A stretch of 64,000 bases of DNA, taken from contig VWZX01006714.1 of assembly GCA_013399015.1 (NCBI GenBank), forward strand, positions 496,001-560,000, read 5' to 3'. The position numbers and the translations under genes were made by a program. The stretch comes from Galbula dea (Eukaryota; Chordata; Aves; Piciformes; Galbulidae). Of this stretch, positions 35,076 to 48,282 are shown piece by piece. Numbering within the stretch: the first letter of the stretch is position 1; the number at the start of each line of letters is the position of its first letter. The notes below the pieces were generated by a model. That model worked only from the letters and a program-made list of their open reading frames with translations. It was not told where the DNA came from and ran no database searches.

Positions 35076-37249
35076 CTTTTTCTGGTCTTCCCTGTGTCTC
35101 AACTGCCAACCTGCTTCAGCAGCATTTTGAGGGAAAACCAGAGCAATCTTGCGGTTGATGCAGGTGTTGGAACGAACGCTCTCTTTCCTCCAGTCAGGGC
35201 TTGTCAGTATTTATCCTTTAACCTGATTTTTTTTCTTAGATGTTGTCTATCCTGCAGATTTGCTGGGCTATGCTATTCACACAAAACTCTCCTGGTGTCA
35301 GACTTCTGCTAGGATAGCTTAATAGCTCCTACCAGCTTGCAAATAAGCAGGACTGGCACCGGCACAGACATGCAGGCAGAAATGTGTCGAAGCAGAGCTT
35401 TTGCCAACCCCCCAAAATAATATTGCAGGGGCTCATTCCTCCACCTCTGATGGAGGCTGTTGTACCAGCAAAAGTTTATCAAATTCCAGGCCAGTTTCCA
35501 CCAGTCCTGCTCTTCTTGCCATAATCCCCAGCAGCTTTGCATGCCAGGCATTTATCTGTCAGAGCAAGCAGGTGCAGAGCTGCAGGACATGGGTTGAGCA
35601 TCTCTCATTTTTGGAGCTTCTTCAGCTTTATTCCTGCATCAGGCAGTGCCATCAGCACTCCTCCTTGCCTTCATTTCCTTTTTATTTTGTTTTTAGGGTT
35701 TGGGGTTTTTTTCCCCAAAAAGCAGAGTCTAGATGGTGCCTTTTGGGTTAGGTTCAGTGCAAGCCCAGGAGACAAGTATTGAAATGAAGAGATGAGGAGG
35801 TTTGAATTGGAATAAGTAGAATTTTGGGGGAGGGGTTAGTGTTGTAACTAACCACCTCCAAGCATATTCTGCACACACCAACCCTTGTCACACACAGAGA
35901 CCTAGTCTAACTGTGTGTGTATATATATATTTATAGACTTTGTGCAGGGCTAATGAATGAAGATAGATACAGTACAGGGGGAGAAGAATTCATGCAGATA
36001 CCTGTTGAGAAAGGCAGGAGATGGGGATAAAAGCCAGCAGGAGCCTGTGCAGATGGCAAGCACAGATATCACAGCCATACCCCCAGAAAAGCTGTCCCTT
36101 GGCAGAGCAGCAGCAGGGGCTGCTTTGGGGGAGAGGTGGGGGGACAAGCCCTTTGGTAAACACTCTAATCTTTTCTCTGGGTGGTGCCAACTGCTGCTTG
36201 TTTCTCCTGCTGCGAGTCTGAAAGAGCCCTGCTAACCTCTGGCAAAATCAGGAGGATAGCAGGGGAGGGAACTGCCTTCATTTGCAGTGTTTATTTATTT
36301 ATTTGTTCTGGCTCCAGAAGGAAGAAATAAAGTTGGATTTCAAGTGGGGTTGTTGCAGTAATGGAGGGAAATGAGAAATGCTCTTCAGCTGCCTTCTCCT
36401 TCCTCATGTCCTCATAAATAACCCTTCTCTCTCAGAGACGTCTCGGCTCTTATTGGAGAGAGCTGGGCTTTGGTTGTTATTTTTTTGCTGCAGCTCGAGG
36501 GCCTCTTCCCTTTCTTGCCTGTGGTTCACCTCCTCAGAGCCTGCTCCTCCCCAGGACTGCTCTTGGGGGAAGTGTTTTCTCTTCTTTCATAGGCTTTGGT
36601 TTTTGGGGAGCCCCCGTGATGGGCGGTGCTGCTCCCCAGCATCTTGAGTACCTGTATCGTTGCTGACACCTTCTAGTGATGGACAGCAGCAACCCCAGGT
36701 ACCTGCTTCTGGGGAGATAGCCAAAAATGGCTTAAAATATCCATGATCCTCCCCAGTCCTTCCACATCCTTTCTCTTTTAATCAAGCTAGGTCCAGCCAT
36801 ATGATGTCTTTAGCCAGCAGTGAACAGTTGTCCTTCTGTGGCTGAGGCAAACTGTCTGGGGACTGAAAGTATTGTTGTAGAGGTGGTTTTTGATATCTAG
36901 GGCATCTCCCATGGATTTTTGGCCAGGTTTAGCATGTAGTGTAGCCATGTTCTCTAGCTCAGTTGTCTAGAAGTTGTTCAGATCTTCCTTGTGGAATTCA
37001 TGGAAGTAAGGGGCAGGTAATTTCTCTTCTTCTAAGTGTTCCTTTTCCCCTTCACTATTTCTGGTGGTTTTTGTCAATCAGCTGACTGGTTTGGGTCAGT
37101 TGAACGTTACATTTCTCCAGCTTCCAGGAAAACAGGGAGGCAGAGTACAGGAGACTTTGTTAGTCCTCTGAAGTAATGACAGACTGAGCTCAACTCTTGT
37201 ATAAGACACCCAAGAATCTGCATGGGCGTTGACTGTGTGCACAACTCAA
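35076..37249. other. Intronic DNA; TG/TA microsatellite
   Basis: A compound repeat (TG then TA) sits at 35912-35930. A TTTA-type AT-rich patch is at about 36290-36310. No gene is recognised. Confidence 0.45.
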
Positions 37250-37352
37250 GGGAATCCCAGAATGTTAGGAGCTAGAAGGGACCTTGAAAGATCATCTAGT
37301 CCAACCCCTCTGCCAGAGCAGGATTCCCTAGACCAGGTCACACAGAAGTGTA
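37250..37352 (-). mobile_element. CR1 LINE fragment (3' tip)
   Basis: Reverse-complement end: GAATCCCAGAATGTTAGGAG, AGAAGGGACCTTGAAAGATC and CAACCCCTCTGCCAGAGCAG. It then stops abruptly, about 100 bases from the 3' end of the element. Confidence 0.88.
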
Positions 37353-38951
37353 GGAAGCTCCAGCTTGAGCTTGCATCATTTAAGACCAAAATGTGTAGGA
37401 AACCACAAGTACATCTGGAGCTACTCATGAAAAGCATCAAGGACTTGAGATGGGGAGGGCTTGAGTGCTCCAGATTGCATGTAAGGATGCTGTTGTGTCA
37501 ATGGACACAACCTGCCAGTTCTGATGGCAAGGTGAGGAGAAGAAAGCTCAGGCATTGATACTGATATCAACTGAGGGATGCTGCACTCAGCTCGCTTCGA
37601 TCAGCAGGCTGCAACAGCTGGTGGCTGTGGCATTGCTGAAACCAACTGGCTCACTCTTCCCTTCTGCTAAAAAAAAACTAAAATAAAGGCATGAATTAAA
37701 AAAAGCACATCAGCAATGAGAAAAAAACCCAGAAAAATCATAAAAAAGCCAGTCCCTCGCTTTCCAGAAGTTCCTAATGCTGCAACAGGCAAAGCACTGG
37801 ACATAAAAGAAATAAAAAAGCAGGAGAAAGGGAGAGAAAGTGCATTTATGAGCTCTCAACCTAACAGCATGCAACTCTCCTATTATTTTTCCTCCTTAGC
37901 CTTTGAAAGAGAACAAGGGCCTGCAGCCTTCTCGGCAGATGGACAATGTGTGTGCCTTAACCACTTAACAGCCATTAGCCTAATTTCACGTACCGGAGCC
38001 AAATTAAATAATAAGTAAGAGGCTATGAAAAGCTGGTTTGGAGGCTGTGATACTGCCTCTCACTTGATAACCTTCTCATAAACAGATGCTCTCTCTCTAC
38101 CCTATTAACCTTGGCAGAGAGTGGGGAGGGGGCTTCGGTGAAGAAAACAAGCCAGCTCTTGGTGGGGAGGGGAGAAGCCAGCCAGATGTGGAGGGCTTCT
38201 GAGGCTTCTCTTGTTTTTTTTTTCCTCCCTCCATGCCCCAGCCATGTAGGTGTTTGTTGAGCAAGAGCCTGTGCTGTGGTTGTGTCCAGGTTGTTTTGAC
38301 TATGCCAAATGATTCATCTTGATCAGTGAGCCCATCTGTACCTGCTGGGTGAGGCTGCGCCACCCGGAGCTGATTTTGTGGACAAATCTGCTTTACTTGA
38401 AGGAAAGGGGAGATAGTGCTGGTAGACACAAAAGGGGAGGTGGCCCTGTGGCTCAGTGCCTGATCCCTCCCCAGTTTTGCCTTAGGGACATGGGAGGATG
38501 CTACATCCTTCTCCATCCTGGTTGTTCTGACAGCTTACCTTTCCAGATGAAGTCGTGTTGTTGCTCTTTCCCCCTCGAGTTGAAATAGGCACAGCAGTAC
38601 TTGCCAAAGCTTTGGGAGTTTGTGAGTGTTAGTTAGTTTGCAAACTGCTTTGGATGTTATTTTGCTGCAGGTGTGTGCAGTAGGAATTGTGTGGTTTGGG
38701 GCTGTTTGTTCTGAAAAGACTTGGGAGTGGCTGCTTTATTTCCACCCTCCACACACACTGGTAACGATTATTCTGTGCTTTGTATCTCTACTTTTTGCCT
38801 TCTCAAGTTTTCAGGGGATTATAGATGAGTGCACTGCTATTTTTGGTGAAGGGTTTTATTTATTAAAAAGCCATTAAAAAGATACATTGATGGGGACTAG
38901 ATGAGCAGCTCTATTACTTGCACTTGGCTGTGCAAGCCCAGTGCCACCAAG
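37353..38951. other. Intronic DNA; candidate conserved block
   Basis: A-rich sequence spans 37670-37760. The block at about 37850-38020 is non-repetitive and AT-rich, with TTAACCACTTAACAGCC, TTAGCCTAATTTC and AAATTAAATAATAAG. It is a candidate regulatory element. No exon is recognised. Confidence 0.35.
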
Positions 38952-39225
38952 ATCATAGAATCATTAAGGATGGAAAAGACCTGCAAGAACATCAAGTCCA
39001 CTTGTTAACCCAGCACCCCCATGCCACTAACTCATATCACCAAGTGCCATGTCTACATCTTTTCTGAACACCTCCAGGGATGGTGACTCCTCCACTTCTC
39101 TGGGCAGCTGCTGTTGGCCAACACCCTCAGGTCCTTTTCTGTCAGGCAGCTTTTTAGCCACTCTGCTCCAAGCCTGAAGCCTTCCCGGGGTGGTTGTGAT
39201 GCAGATGATGTGTTTTATGCCCTCT
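38952..39225 (-). mobile_element. CR1 LINE fragment with internal deletion
   Basis: The left part is the usual reverse-complement 3' end (ATCATAGAATCATTAAGGAT, CATATCACCAAGTGCCATG, GGGATGGTGACTCC). After CTCTGGGCAGC at about 39108 the sequence jumps to a region that lies much further 5' in CR1 (CACCCTCAGGTCC, CAGGCAGCTTTTTAGCCACT). Several hundred bases of ORF2 are therefore missing, or two fragments abut. Confidence 0.8.
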
Positions 39226-40008
39226 CTTGATGCAAGAAACATCTTGAACCCAAAATTCACTGCCTTAGCCATCCCCTCACCCTGGCTACAGGGTCCAAGG
39301 CTCTGGTGTAGGTATGAGAAGGCTTGTTCTTGGTGCAGGATTTCCAGCAGTTCCCTGAAGCCAGCTGCCACTTGCTTTTCCTTCCTTGTTGGTTTTCCTC
39401 CTTTGCCTAAGTTGTCACATAGGCTCTGATTTCATATTCAAAGCCTATCCTCTGGCTGGCAAAGAAAGCAATGAAGCTGGGTTTTTTTACAAGCTTGCTT
39501 CATTTTGGTCCAAGAAGGAGTAAATAACTTGCTACCTGCAGTGGGGATGTCTGGAAAAGCTTTGTGCTGTGTGGATTCTCTGAGGTTGAGCTGAGGATGA
39601 ATCTCATTTTTATGTGGCCTTTCACTCTGTGGGGCACTCTCAGAGTCTCTCTCCTGTACCTGGTTGCCTATCTGTATGAGACTTGCAGGTACTTAATGTC
39701 TTTGAGCCATCTGTTCCTCTGTCAAATTTAGTTAAAATTGGCCAAAGGCATCACAAATTATTGGGGAAGATTGCTAGACAGAGCCACATGGGCAAAAAGC
39801 ATGATTATATAAGCTCATTCCAGGGCTAAAAATGCATTGGGATGTGTTGGTTGGAGACAAGGCAGCTTGGGGAGATGGGATCCACAGCCAACTTTTCCCA
39901 GTGTGAGAGAGATTAGACTTGGGTGCATTGTTTGGTACTGTAGGAAGCTCCTCTGTGGAGCTGGGTTTTACTTTCAGTAGGATGTGCCACCTTACCTTTT
40001 CTATCTTA
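39226..40008. other. No recognised feature (intronic)
   Basis: The first part may be further diverged CR1. The rest shows nothing recognisable. Confidence 0.35.
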
Positions 40009-40112
40009 GAATACAATAGAATCATCCTGGTTGGAAAAGCCCTCTTGAGATCACCAACTCCAACCATCCACCCAACATTACCATGCTCACCACTAAACCG
40101 TGCCTCCAACCT
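40009..40112 (-). mobile_element. CR1 LINE fragment (3' tip)
   Basis: Reads GAATACAATAGAATCATCC, TTGGAAAAGCCCTCTTGAG and CATGCTCACCACTAAACCG in reverse complement. It is close to the matching part of the copy at 11891 (same CCCTCT variant). Confidence 0.9.
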
Positions 40113-40450
40113 TGTATTTTGTGGCTTTCTGTCCAAAATGAGCCTCATTCCCCCTTTTCTGAGGCTCTGACCTTTATGCTGAGGTGCTGCAGCTGAACTT
40201 TCAGGCAGCTGTTTGCTGAAGAACTCCTCTGGGGTGTGGTGGCTGCTTGAAGGTGATACGTGACATCACTGGCAAGGTAGCTTGGCCAGTTTGTAGCAAG
40301 CTTCTCTTGCCAGAGGAAAGGAAAGGGGTGTCTTGGCTTTGGGCATCCAGAAATCCTGATCTAAGCAGATCTTGAGAGGAAACAGTCCATCTCCCAGTGT
40401 CCTAGCTCTTGGGCTACAGAAGTACCTAGATGAACATAGTTGTGTAAGCC

Positions 40451-40591
40451 ACATCCCTGGAAGCTTTTAAGGCCAGGCTGGATGGAGCTCTGGGCAACCT
40501 GATCTAGTGGAAGGTGTCCCTGCTAGGCAGGAGGGTTGGAACTAGATGATCTTTAAGGTCCTTTCTAACTCTGACAATTCTATGATTCTCT
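40451..40591 (+). mobile_element. CR1 LINE fragment (second subgroup)
   Basis: Reads CATCCCTGGAAGCTTTTAAG, GGGCAACCTGATCTAGTGG and ACTAGATGATCTTTAAGG. The tail is CAATTCTATGATTCTCTG, with two copies of the terminal octamer. Confidence 0.9.
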
Positions 40592-43500
40592 GACCAGCAG
40601 AGGCTGAGGTGAGATGAAATGCACCTGTTAGAAGAAAGAAAAAGAACCTAAGGAGCTGCCAACCCCCCCCTCAAAGGCTGGGAGGCTATTGATCCATTAG
40701 GATTTTTGGAGGAAGACCATGAGCAATCTGGGATATTTGCTCCTGTAACTGCAGGTGTCTGGGATGATGGATGGCTGCATCTGAGCATGTTGTCTAGTCC
40801 CCTCCCTTTGTAGTCATTGGAGAGCAATGGGCCTTTTTAGGGGGCAATTCATCCCAGCCTGAGGCAGGTGTCTAAAATAGGTCAGACAGATTGTGTCCTA
40901 GCAGTGCCTTTTGCTCTCCATTTGCTATAAAATGGGGTCCAAATGGTGAGCTTGCATCTTGAGGTGATAAATCCCAACCCAAGTGCATAGAAGGAGCCAC
41001 AGAATGAAGATAGGAAACATCTAACATTGATCAGGGCATGGTACCAGAGCCAGCTCTGGCTGTTAATGCACCTGATGCTTCAGCAAGTCAAAATGGGGGA
41101 AGAAACATGGGGTTTTTTTGGTGATATTTATTTTACATCCTGAGTCCATTTGTGTCTCATCCTTCTAACTTCCAGGAGACTCAGCTAAGCAGTTCTGCAT
41201 GTGGCTTATCATTAGGTGCCTCACCCAGCAACCTGCAAGTTCATTAGTATTCTTTTAAGTGCTAACGAAATGTCTGAGCTGCATCTTTTCTGCATGAGAG
41301 GCTGAAAGGCTTTAGCAGTAAGGGGAAAAAAAACACAGACTCCAGCACTATGGAGACCACCCAGAGCAGGCCCTTTTTGCCAGCAAAGCTCTGGTTGTAT
41401 TAGCATAGTCAAACCACAGGAGCAAAGAAAAAACAACCCCCCAGAATCCCAAACTAAACAAATAAACCAAAAAAAAAAACCAAACCAAAACTAAAACCAA
41501 CCCTAAAAAACCCCCCAACAAATCCCCAAGTGCTCCAAGTTTTGTCACTGCATCTGCTGTGAGGTCTCTGCCAAGGTGGCAGTTTGAGCTGAGCATCTTC
41601 CCACCCCAGCACAGCTGTGGCTGCACAGATCCATAGGACTAAGCACCTGCAGGTGGAGAGGCAGTGGTGAAGGTGAGGGATGCTCTGCTTCCTCCTGCCT
41701 CTGGAGGATCTGCTTCATCTTCTGGGTTACATGCATGCAAACTCCCTTTCTCTCTGGGGTGGTGAGAGCTGTGGCTGTGCCCAAGAGCCTTTTGATTGAT
41801 TTTTTTGTTTTCCTCAATGGAAGAAGAACTGACATCCATTACCCAGCCTCTGTCCCTTCAGAGCAAGGGTTGGAGGCAGCCAAGGCTTTATTACCATTTG
41901 TTAAATTATTGGTTTATTTTTCTTTCTCTCAGGCTCCTGTTGCTCTTTGCTAATGCTCAGCATCTCTGGCTGCAGCCTGGGAGATGGAGAGGGGTCTGAG
42001 AGTGGAGCAGGAGAAATAAGAGGTGGAAATAAAACTCTTCTAATTGGACTTACCCCCAGTGTGTATCTGAGACTTGGGAGTCTCCCTGCTTGTTGAATCA
42101 GTGTAGAGATCCACAGATAGCTCTGGGAAGCAGCCCTGGGGAAGGTGGATGGGTGAAGACATCTCTCCAGGTTTTATCTGGCAGCTTGGGTACATTCAGG
42201 GCCAGTCTGTGGAGGTTTTCCTTGGGGATGAAGCATGGCCAGGCTGGGAATAGTGGGGTACAGAGTGAGCTTTCAGGGACCCTAGCAGGGACCGGGCAAG
42301 GGGAAGGTGCTCTGCTAAAGGCAGCTCAGTCAAAAGGATTTCTTCCCTCTCCAGAGGTTCTTCTGGGAACCTGAAAATGATCCCAAATCTCTTTGTGTTT
42401 CTTCAAGGGAGGGGGGGAGCAGAGCAAAACCCATTTATGGCTGAAACCAGACTCTTAAAAAATCAAGTTTTGTGCAATGAATAATATATATTTCATGTTG
42501 TATGTCTGTATATGATGTAGATTTATGAAGCTTATGTATATTTTATACCTACACATCTGAGATGCTTAATGCCTGCTGAATTCTCAGCAGAATCTTGTGC
42601 TGGGCATTTTGTTTATTTACTCTTTTTTTTTCCCCCCCCTCCTCTTCCTTTTGGTGTTCTGGTTTCTCATCGCTAGCTGTCACTGTGCAGCTCCTCAAGA
42701 GCTGTGGTTTGTGTTCAGTTGCAGAGTTTTCTTTGGGGGGATGGTTTTTAATATACTGTTTATGAAAAAGCTTGATTTTTTAGGAAGGATGCATGTTTAG
42801 AGCAGAAGGTTTCTGCAGAGAAGGGGAAGGTCTCAGGAAAACAAAGGAACACACAAACAAGGAGGGGGGGAAATAAACCCATTATTGGGACTTTCTGGAC
42901 TGTGAATAGTGCAGAAATACCTTTGACATTTTCCCAGACTTATTAGACAGGTCTCAAGCTGACTCAGGTACCCAGTTTCCAGATGTCTCTGCCTGAGCTG
43001 GACTTCAGCTGCTGATTTAATGGCAAGCCTCTGGTTGCTAGCCCAGCTGTGCTGCTCTGGTCCCTGTTGGAGAAGGAGCTAGGCTCTGCTTTTTAATGAA
43101 GGAGTTGTTAACTCTGGTGGGTGTAAAGGCTCCTGCCTTTATTAGAGAAGGAACAGAGCTTTCTCACCCCTCCCCATGTGCTTGGAAGATGCTTCTGGTC
43201 CCTGTGCACTCCATGCATCAATCCCACTCCTGTTCTGGATGCAAGGTGCAGTGGAGTCAAAGCATTGCTGCTGTAGATCAGGACCCTTGCCAGCATGTTG
43301 TGTCCTTGGCTTTCTGGGGGGTGGTTTTCAGTGTTTGTCTCAGCCTAGCAGCTGCTCCAGTGACTTGGTGGGACACATTGTGGGAGCCAGCTCAGGGCTG
43401 GTGAGAGCACTGGGATCACAGGTCCTGAGCTGGGATAAATTCAGATGCTGGAAATAGAGGCACTGAGAGCTGTGGGCTTCATGCTTGATTGCTTTCCTGA

Positions 43501-45740
43501 TTGGTGCTAGAGAAAAAAATAAATGGTTGCATTAGGGAAAGAAATGTTTGATTTAAAGAGTGCCTGGAAGCTGACACCATCTCTGTTTGTTTCCCTTCCT
43601 TTAGCAGAAACCTTGCAACGTTTTTATGAAGCATTAATGGATCAAACACTTCTTCCTCAAGCAAATTTTCTGAGGTGAAGGCACCCCCCCACACACACCC
43701 CACCCCAAGTCCAGCCTGGCATAGCACTCTTGAGAAACAGAACATGGAGTGCTTTGGGCTAGTTCCTCTTGGGAAGGGAAGAAAGGGCTCATTCCCATCC
43801 CAGGGTGTGTGATGGCATTGTGGTGAGTGGCCCTGGAAGGAGAGAAGCTTCTTGGAAGGGTAGACAGGAGTGTGCAGGATGTGTTGAAGAATCGAAGGGA
43901 AGCAAACAGAGGTATTTAGCTCAGTGTCATAAACTAACTTTGAACCTGAGCACACTTGTGAATGGCCTTTTAGGTTGTGGTGAAGGACATTTGAAGGTTA
44001 ATGAATGTCAAGGGGAGAAAAAGTGAGGTGAAGCATCCCAGCCATCCTCACCTGGCTCTACCTTGAGCACACTGGCGAAGTGCTTGCAGGCAATAACTTG
44101 GCCACAAGTGGTGGATAAGAGGTTTCTTTCATTTCCTTTTTTGATTGTGTTTAAATCTTCTGTCTTGAATGCTGTCATCCTTCTTTGGAGGAGGAAGACT
44201 GACCCAGCATCAGAGTGCAAACTCTGAGGTTGTGGTTTCCCTGCCCAGCTCTGCCAAGAATTTCAGGCAGAGCTGATGGTAGAGAGCTCATTTTACAACA
44301 GTGCCTCAAGCCATGTCCCTTCAAGAGTTAGCTGGGTAAGGGGAGCAAACAAGCCCTGGCAGCAGCCCTGCAGAAAAGCATGGAAAACATCCAGCTCTGA
44401 GCAGCTTAATGGGAAGTTATTAGCCTGAATATCCTCCTTATTGTGGAGGCTGGGCTGCCTCATCATCCTGACAGCCCCGAGTAATTGATGTCCCTTCAGA
44501 AGGAAGCTGAGCCGAGGGCTTGTGGTTCCATGGGAGGCTTTACACTGCTTGACCTTCCCATTGAGAAGCAGCTTGATGTGAGACCATTGATGCAGCTCCA
44601 GCACACAGGCTGGGAGCTGTGGGCAAGGAGGGGACAGCAGAGGATGGGCAGAGGGCAACTGAGGACACTCCAATAGCTCTGGTGGCATTCAGAGCTGGGG
44701 TTGCCCTTCGGTCCTGCATTGAAGCCTGTGCTCAGGTCCCATGGTAGAGCAAGGGGAGGAGTGTTTTGGCTTCACTGGTGATTGCTTAGACCTGGGGAGG
44801 TGACCCACGGGGCTTGCTTGCTTCACTAAAACACTAGTCTGATGGATGTTGGTGCCCCAGAAAGTTTAGAGCTTGGCCAAGGACAAGTTGCTTATGAGTT
44901 AAAGAACATCTGCAGTTACCACAGTGATGGGAAGTGAAGCTGCTGCTGCTACTGGGATGCTGAGAACATCTGCAGAGGGCTAGCAGGGGCTGTTTCAACT
45001 GCTGCTTAGGACTTCTTGTCAAAGAAAGTTTAATGGGCTGCTACAGAAATACTCCAGATTTGAGTCTGCAGTTCTGGTGCAGTTCCTTTGGTGCCAGGAA
45101 TCCAGTGTCTCTAATATTAACTCTTTCTGTGCTGGTCCCCCTATGGCTCCTCATTAGACTCTCCTGTCTGGTATGGGTTTTTTCTGAACTTCCTTGAAAT
45201 ATGCAGAAGCAATCAAGGCAATTAAATCTAATTGCAAAGAGACTACCTTGTGAAGGTGGGACACAGAAATAGGCAGGTAATTACAATGAGTTATAAATGG
45301 ATGGTTATTTACATCAGGAGTGATGTGCAGGGATTCAGTTATCAGGTTGTAGCAAAGGACAGCTGTTTAGGGCCATCCCTCCAAGACCCTCCTGTGCCCA
45401 GGCACCTCTCTTCTTCCTCTGTAAGACAGGGAATCCACACACACCATCTTGGGATAATTAGCAAGCTGTTAGGGTATTTGAAGAGCACTCCACTATCTTC
45501 AAATAAAATGCAAAAGATGATTTAATTAGGCACATATCTGAAGAGATGTGGACTTCTTAAGGCAAGCTATTAGGTTTGATTTCCAGCTTGAGTGATGCCT
45601 TGCTGGCATCCTGCCTCTGAGCAGCTTGGGCTGACAGTGAGTAGCTGAGTTCTCCTGAGTTGACCTGAGCTGCTGATGTGACCAGGGGCTTCCTCCTGGT
45701 TGCAATATCCTCACCCCTTGTAGTGGTAGAAGGGAAGAAA
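40592..45740. other. Intronic DNA; low-complexity tracts only
   Basis: A/C-rich low-complexity DNA lies at about 41400-41530. AT-rich DNA with TATATT words is at about 42470-42560, and a T-run/C-run boundary at 42623-42640. No exon, RNA gene or transposon is recognised in this 5.1-kb stretch, the longest CR1-free part of the right half apart from 57829-63151. Confidence 0.4.
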
Positions 45741-46235
45741 ATAGAATAGAATCATAGAGTTGGTTGGGTTGTAAGAGACCCTTCAGATCATCAAGTCCAA
45801 CAGTTAACCAGCACTGCCAAGTCACCACTTCTACACAGCTTTTGGATCTCTCCAGGGATGGTGACTCCACATGTCCCTGGGCAGCCTGGGCCAGGGCTCA
45901 ACAAGCCTTTTGGGGAGGAAACTTCTGCTAATGTCCAACCTAAACCTCCCCTGGCACAACTTGAGGCTGTTTCCTCTTGACCTTTCACTTGTTACTTGGG
46001 AGAAGAGACCAACCCCCACCTTGCTTCCACCTCTTTTCAGAGGTAGAGAGTGAGAAGGTGTCCCCTGAGCCTCCCCTTCTCCAGGCTAACCAACCCCACT
46101 TCCCTCAGCTGCTCCTCACAACACTTGTGCTCTAGACCCTTCACCACCTTCATTGCCCTTCTTTGGACATACTCCAGCACCTCAATGTCCTTCTAGGAGT
46201 GAGAGGCCCCCAAAACTGAACCCAGGATCTGAGAT
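45741..46235 (-). mobile_element. CR1 LINE, 5'-truncated
   Basis: The left end is AGAATAGAATCATAGAGTTG, then GAGACCCTTCAGATCATC. The body is the reverse complement of ORF2 C-terminal code (minus-strand ARGGLGWTL and related frames), followed by CTCACAACACTTGTGCTC and TTGGACATACTCCAGC. It ends near CTGAACCCAGGATCTGAG. It faces the plus-strand copy at 47627 about 1.4 kb away. Confidence 0.93.
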
Positions 46236-47626
46236 TCAGGTCTGTTAGATCTTGTTTTCTCTTGGGGAATTTATGGGGAGGAAGATGCCAACTATCTCTC
46301 TGTTCCTACATCTGATCTAGGCAGGGTAACTTATCTGTGTAAGGGCCAACCATGTGTGTGCTGGGCTAATCTAGGTTTGACAAGCTTCTGCAGGAACACC
46401 ACTCAGTTACACCACTGCCACTTCTCTCTGGAGGAGTACTTTGTAGCCATGATGCATCATGCTCTACTCTGAAATCTAGGTTTTAGAACACTGGTATGAA
46501 TAAAGGAGGATGCCTTTCCTGTTGTAGCAACAAGCATCCTGAGACAGCAGCCATTAAGGCAGGCAGCTCACAGGAGGAGTGCTGTAGTTGGTCTCATTTC
46601 AGGAGACAAGGTACTTTGGTGGCAGGACATCTTGTGAGTTGTGTAGATTTCCTGGCCCTGGTCTCCCCAGAGAGGCTTAAAACTTTTAGTGCCCTCTTGC
46701 TTGCATGTACTTAGCAACAAAGAGATTTCAATTATTTAAAGATACAGGAAGACATGAAAGCCATTAGGAAGGGACCTGGTGCCCCCTGGAGATATTGCAG
46801 CCTTCTTCATGCTTCCCCTAGACAGCTTGAAGGGCTGTCTGCAAACACCAGCTGCAGTACTGGGAAGAGGAGGGTGTGGGATAAAGGATGGATGATAACT
46901 ACCTTGGCCTAACATTGGAGCTGGTTTTCAAGTGGCCCCCACATTTTAGATGGGATTTGGTTGGCTGGGTGCAATGGGGACCCCCCAAAAAAGGAGAACA
47001 AAGCCCATGCAAGGCAGGGTGATGCCAAAAGAGAAGAGAAAAGCAGCAGGGTGTGGAGGGGTCAGGACATGGTACCTCTTGTCTTCATCTCTCCTTGCCT
47101 AGAGATAGAGCTTAATTCCTCAGGACAGTCCATACACCTTTAGGGATGTGATGCATGGTGAAGATCTTCCTTTCAGTTCCTCCTTGGAGGAGGATTGAGC
47201 CAGTGTGACTGGCACACATGCACCAGAAGGAGACAGCCTGAGCTGAATACATTTCTTGAGTTTCATTGGCACATCATCCTTGTAAGCCTGAGTTTATGTG
47301 ACACCTGTTCAAGTGTGGAGGAATCTCAAGCCCCGTGTGAGGGAAGGCAGGAGACACTGACAGGTTTGTACAGGCAAATGCAGAGCTGTGATGTGCTCAG
47401 CAGTGACTCATGCTCTGTCTTCCACCTTGAAATCCACTTGAACAAGACAAACAGCAGGTCAGGGCAATGTTAGCCTTTCCAGTTGCATCTCCAGATCTTG
47501 AGGAGTTTGTTTCTACTCTTGTAGCTTCTGGTTTTGATGGAAAGGACTGGAGCCAAGGCTCTCCATGTCTTCCCTGCTGATTGCACAGGTTTTCATGCTG
47601 GGGAGACACCAGCAGCTGCGGGAGCT
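46236..47626. other. No recognised feature (intronic)
   Basis: Spacer between two opposed CR1 elements. No open frame has a recognisable domain. Confidence 0.4.
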
Positions 47627-48282
47627 GGTTAACAGCTAGCAGAACATCAACCAGCAGTGTGCCCAGGTGGCCAAGAAGGCCGAACAGCATCCTAACCTGT
47701 GTCAGAAACAGTGTGGAGTGTGGCCAGTAGAATCAGAGGAGTGATCATCCCCTGTACTCGGCACTGGTGAGGCTGCACTTTGAATAATGGGTTCAGTTTT
47801 GGGTCTCTCTCACTACAAGAAAGACATGGAGGCATTGGAGTGTGTCCAGAGAAGGGCAAAAAGGCTGGGGAGGGGTCTGGAGGAAAAGTCTGCTGAGGAA
47901 CAGCTGGGAGAACTGGGGGTGTTTAGTCTGAGAAAGAGGAGGCTGAGGGGAAACCTTCTCTCTCTCTACAACTACCTGAAAGGAGATTGGAGCCGGGTGG
48001 GAGTTGGTCTCTTCTCCTGGATTACCAGTAATAGGACAAGAGGAAATGGCCTGAAGTTGCACAGGGGAGGTTTAGATTGGATATTAGGAAGAATTTCTTC
48101 CCTGCAAGAGTTGTTAGGCATTGGCCCAGGCTGCCCAGGGCAGTGGTGGAGTCACCATCCCTGGAGGGGTTTAAGAAACAGAGATGTGGTACTGAGTGAG
48201 ATGGTTTAGTGGCATGGGGGTGATAGGTTGACAGTTGGACTTGATGAAGTTAGAGATCTTTTCCAACCTTTGTGATTCTATG
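47627..48282 (+). mobile_element. CR1 LINE, longest plus-strand copy of the abundant type
   Basis: It starts further 5' in ORF2 than the other copies of this type (QQCAQVAKKAEQH, then VSETVWSVASRI). It then reads KKDMEALECVQRR, GELGVFSLRKRRLRGNLLSL and RFLGRISSLQ-type frames to the 3' UTR and TTCCAACCTTTGTG with ATTCTATG. Several in-frame stops and shifts show it is dead. Confidence 0.92.

Noticed and set aside
43479..43955. Minus-strand frame of 158 codons
   Set aside because: No recognisable domain or supporting signal, and chance length is plausible for 64 kb in six frames.
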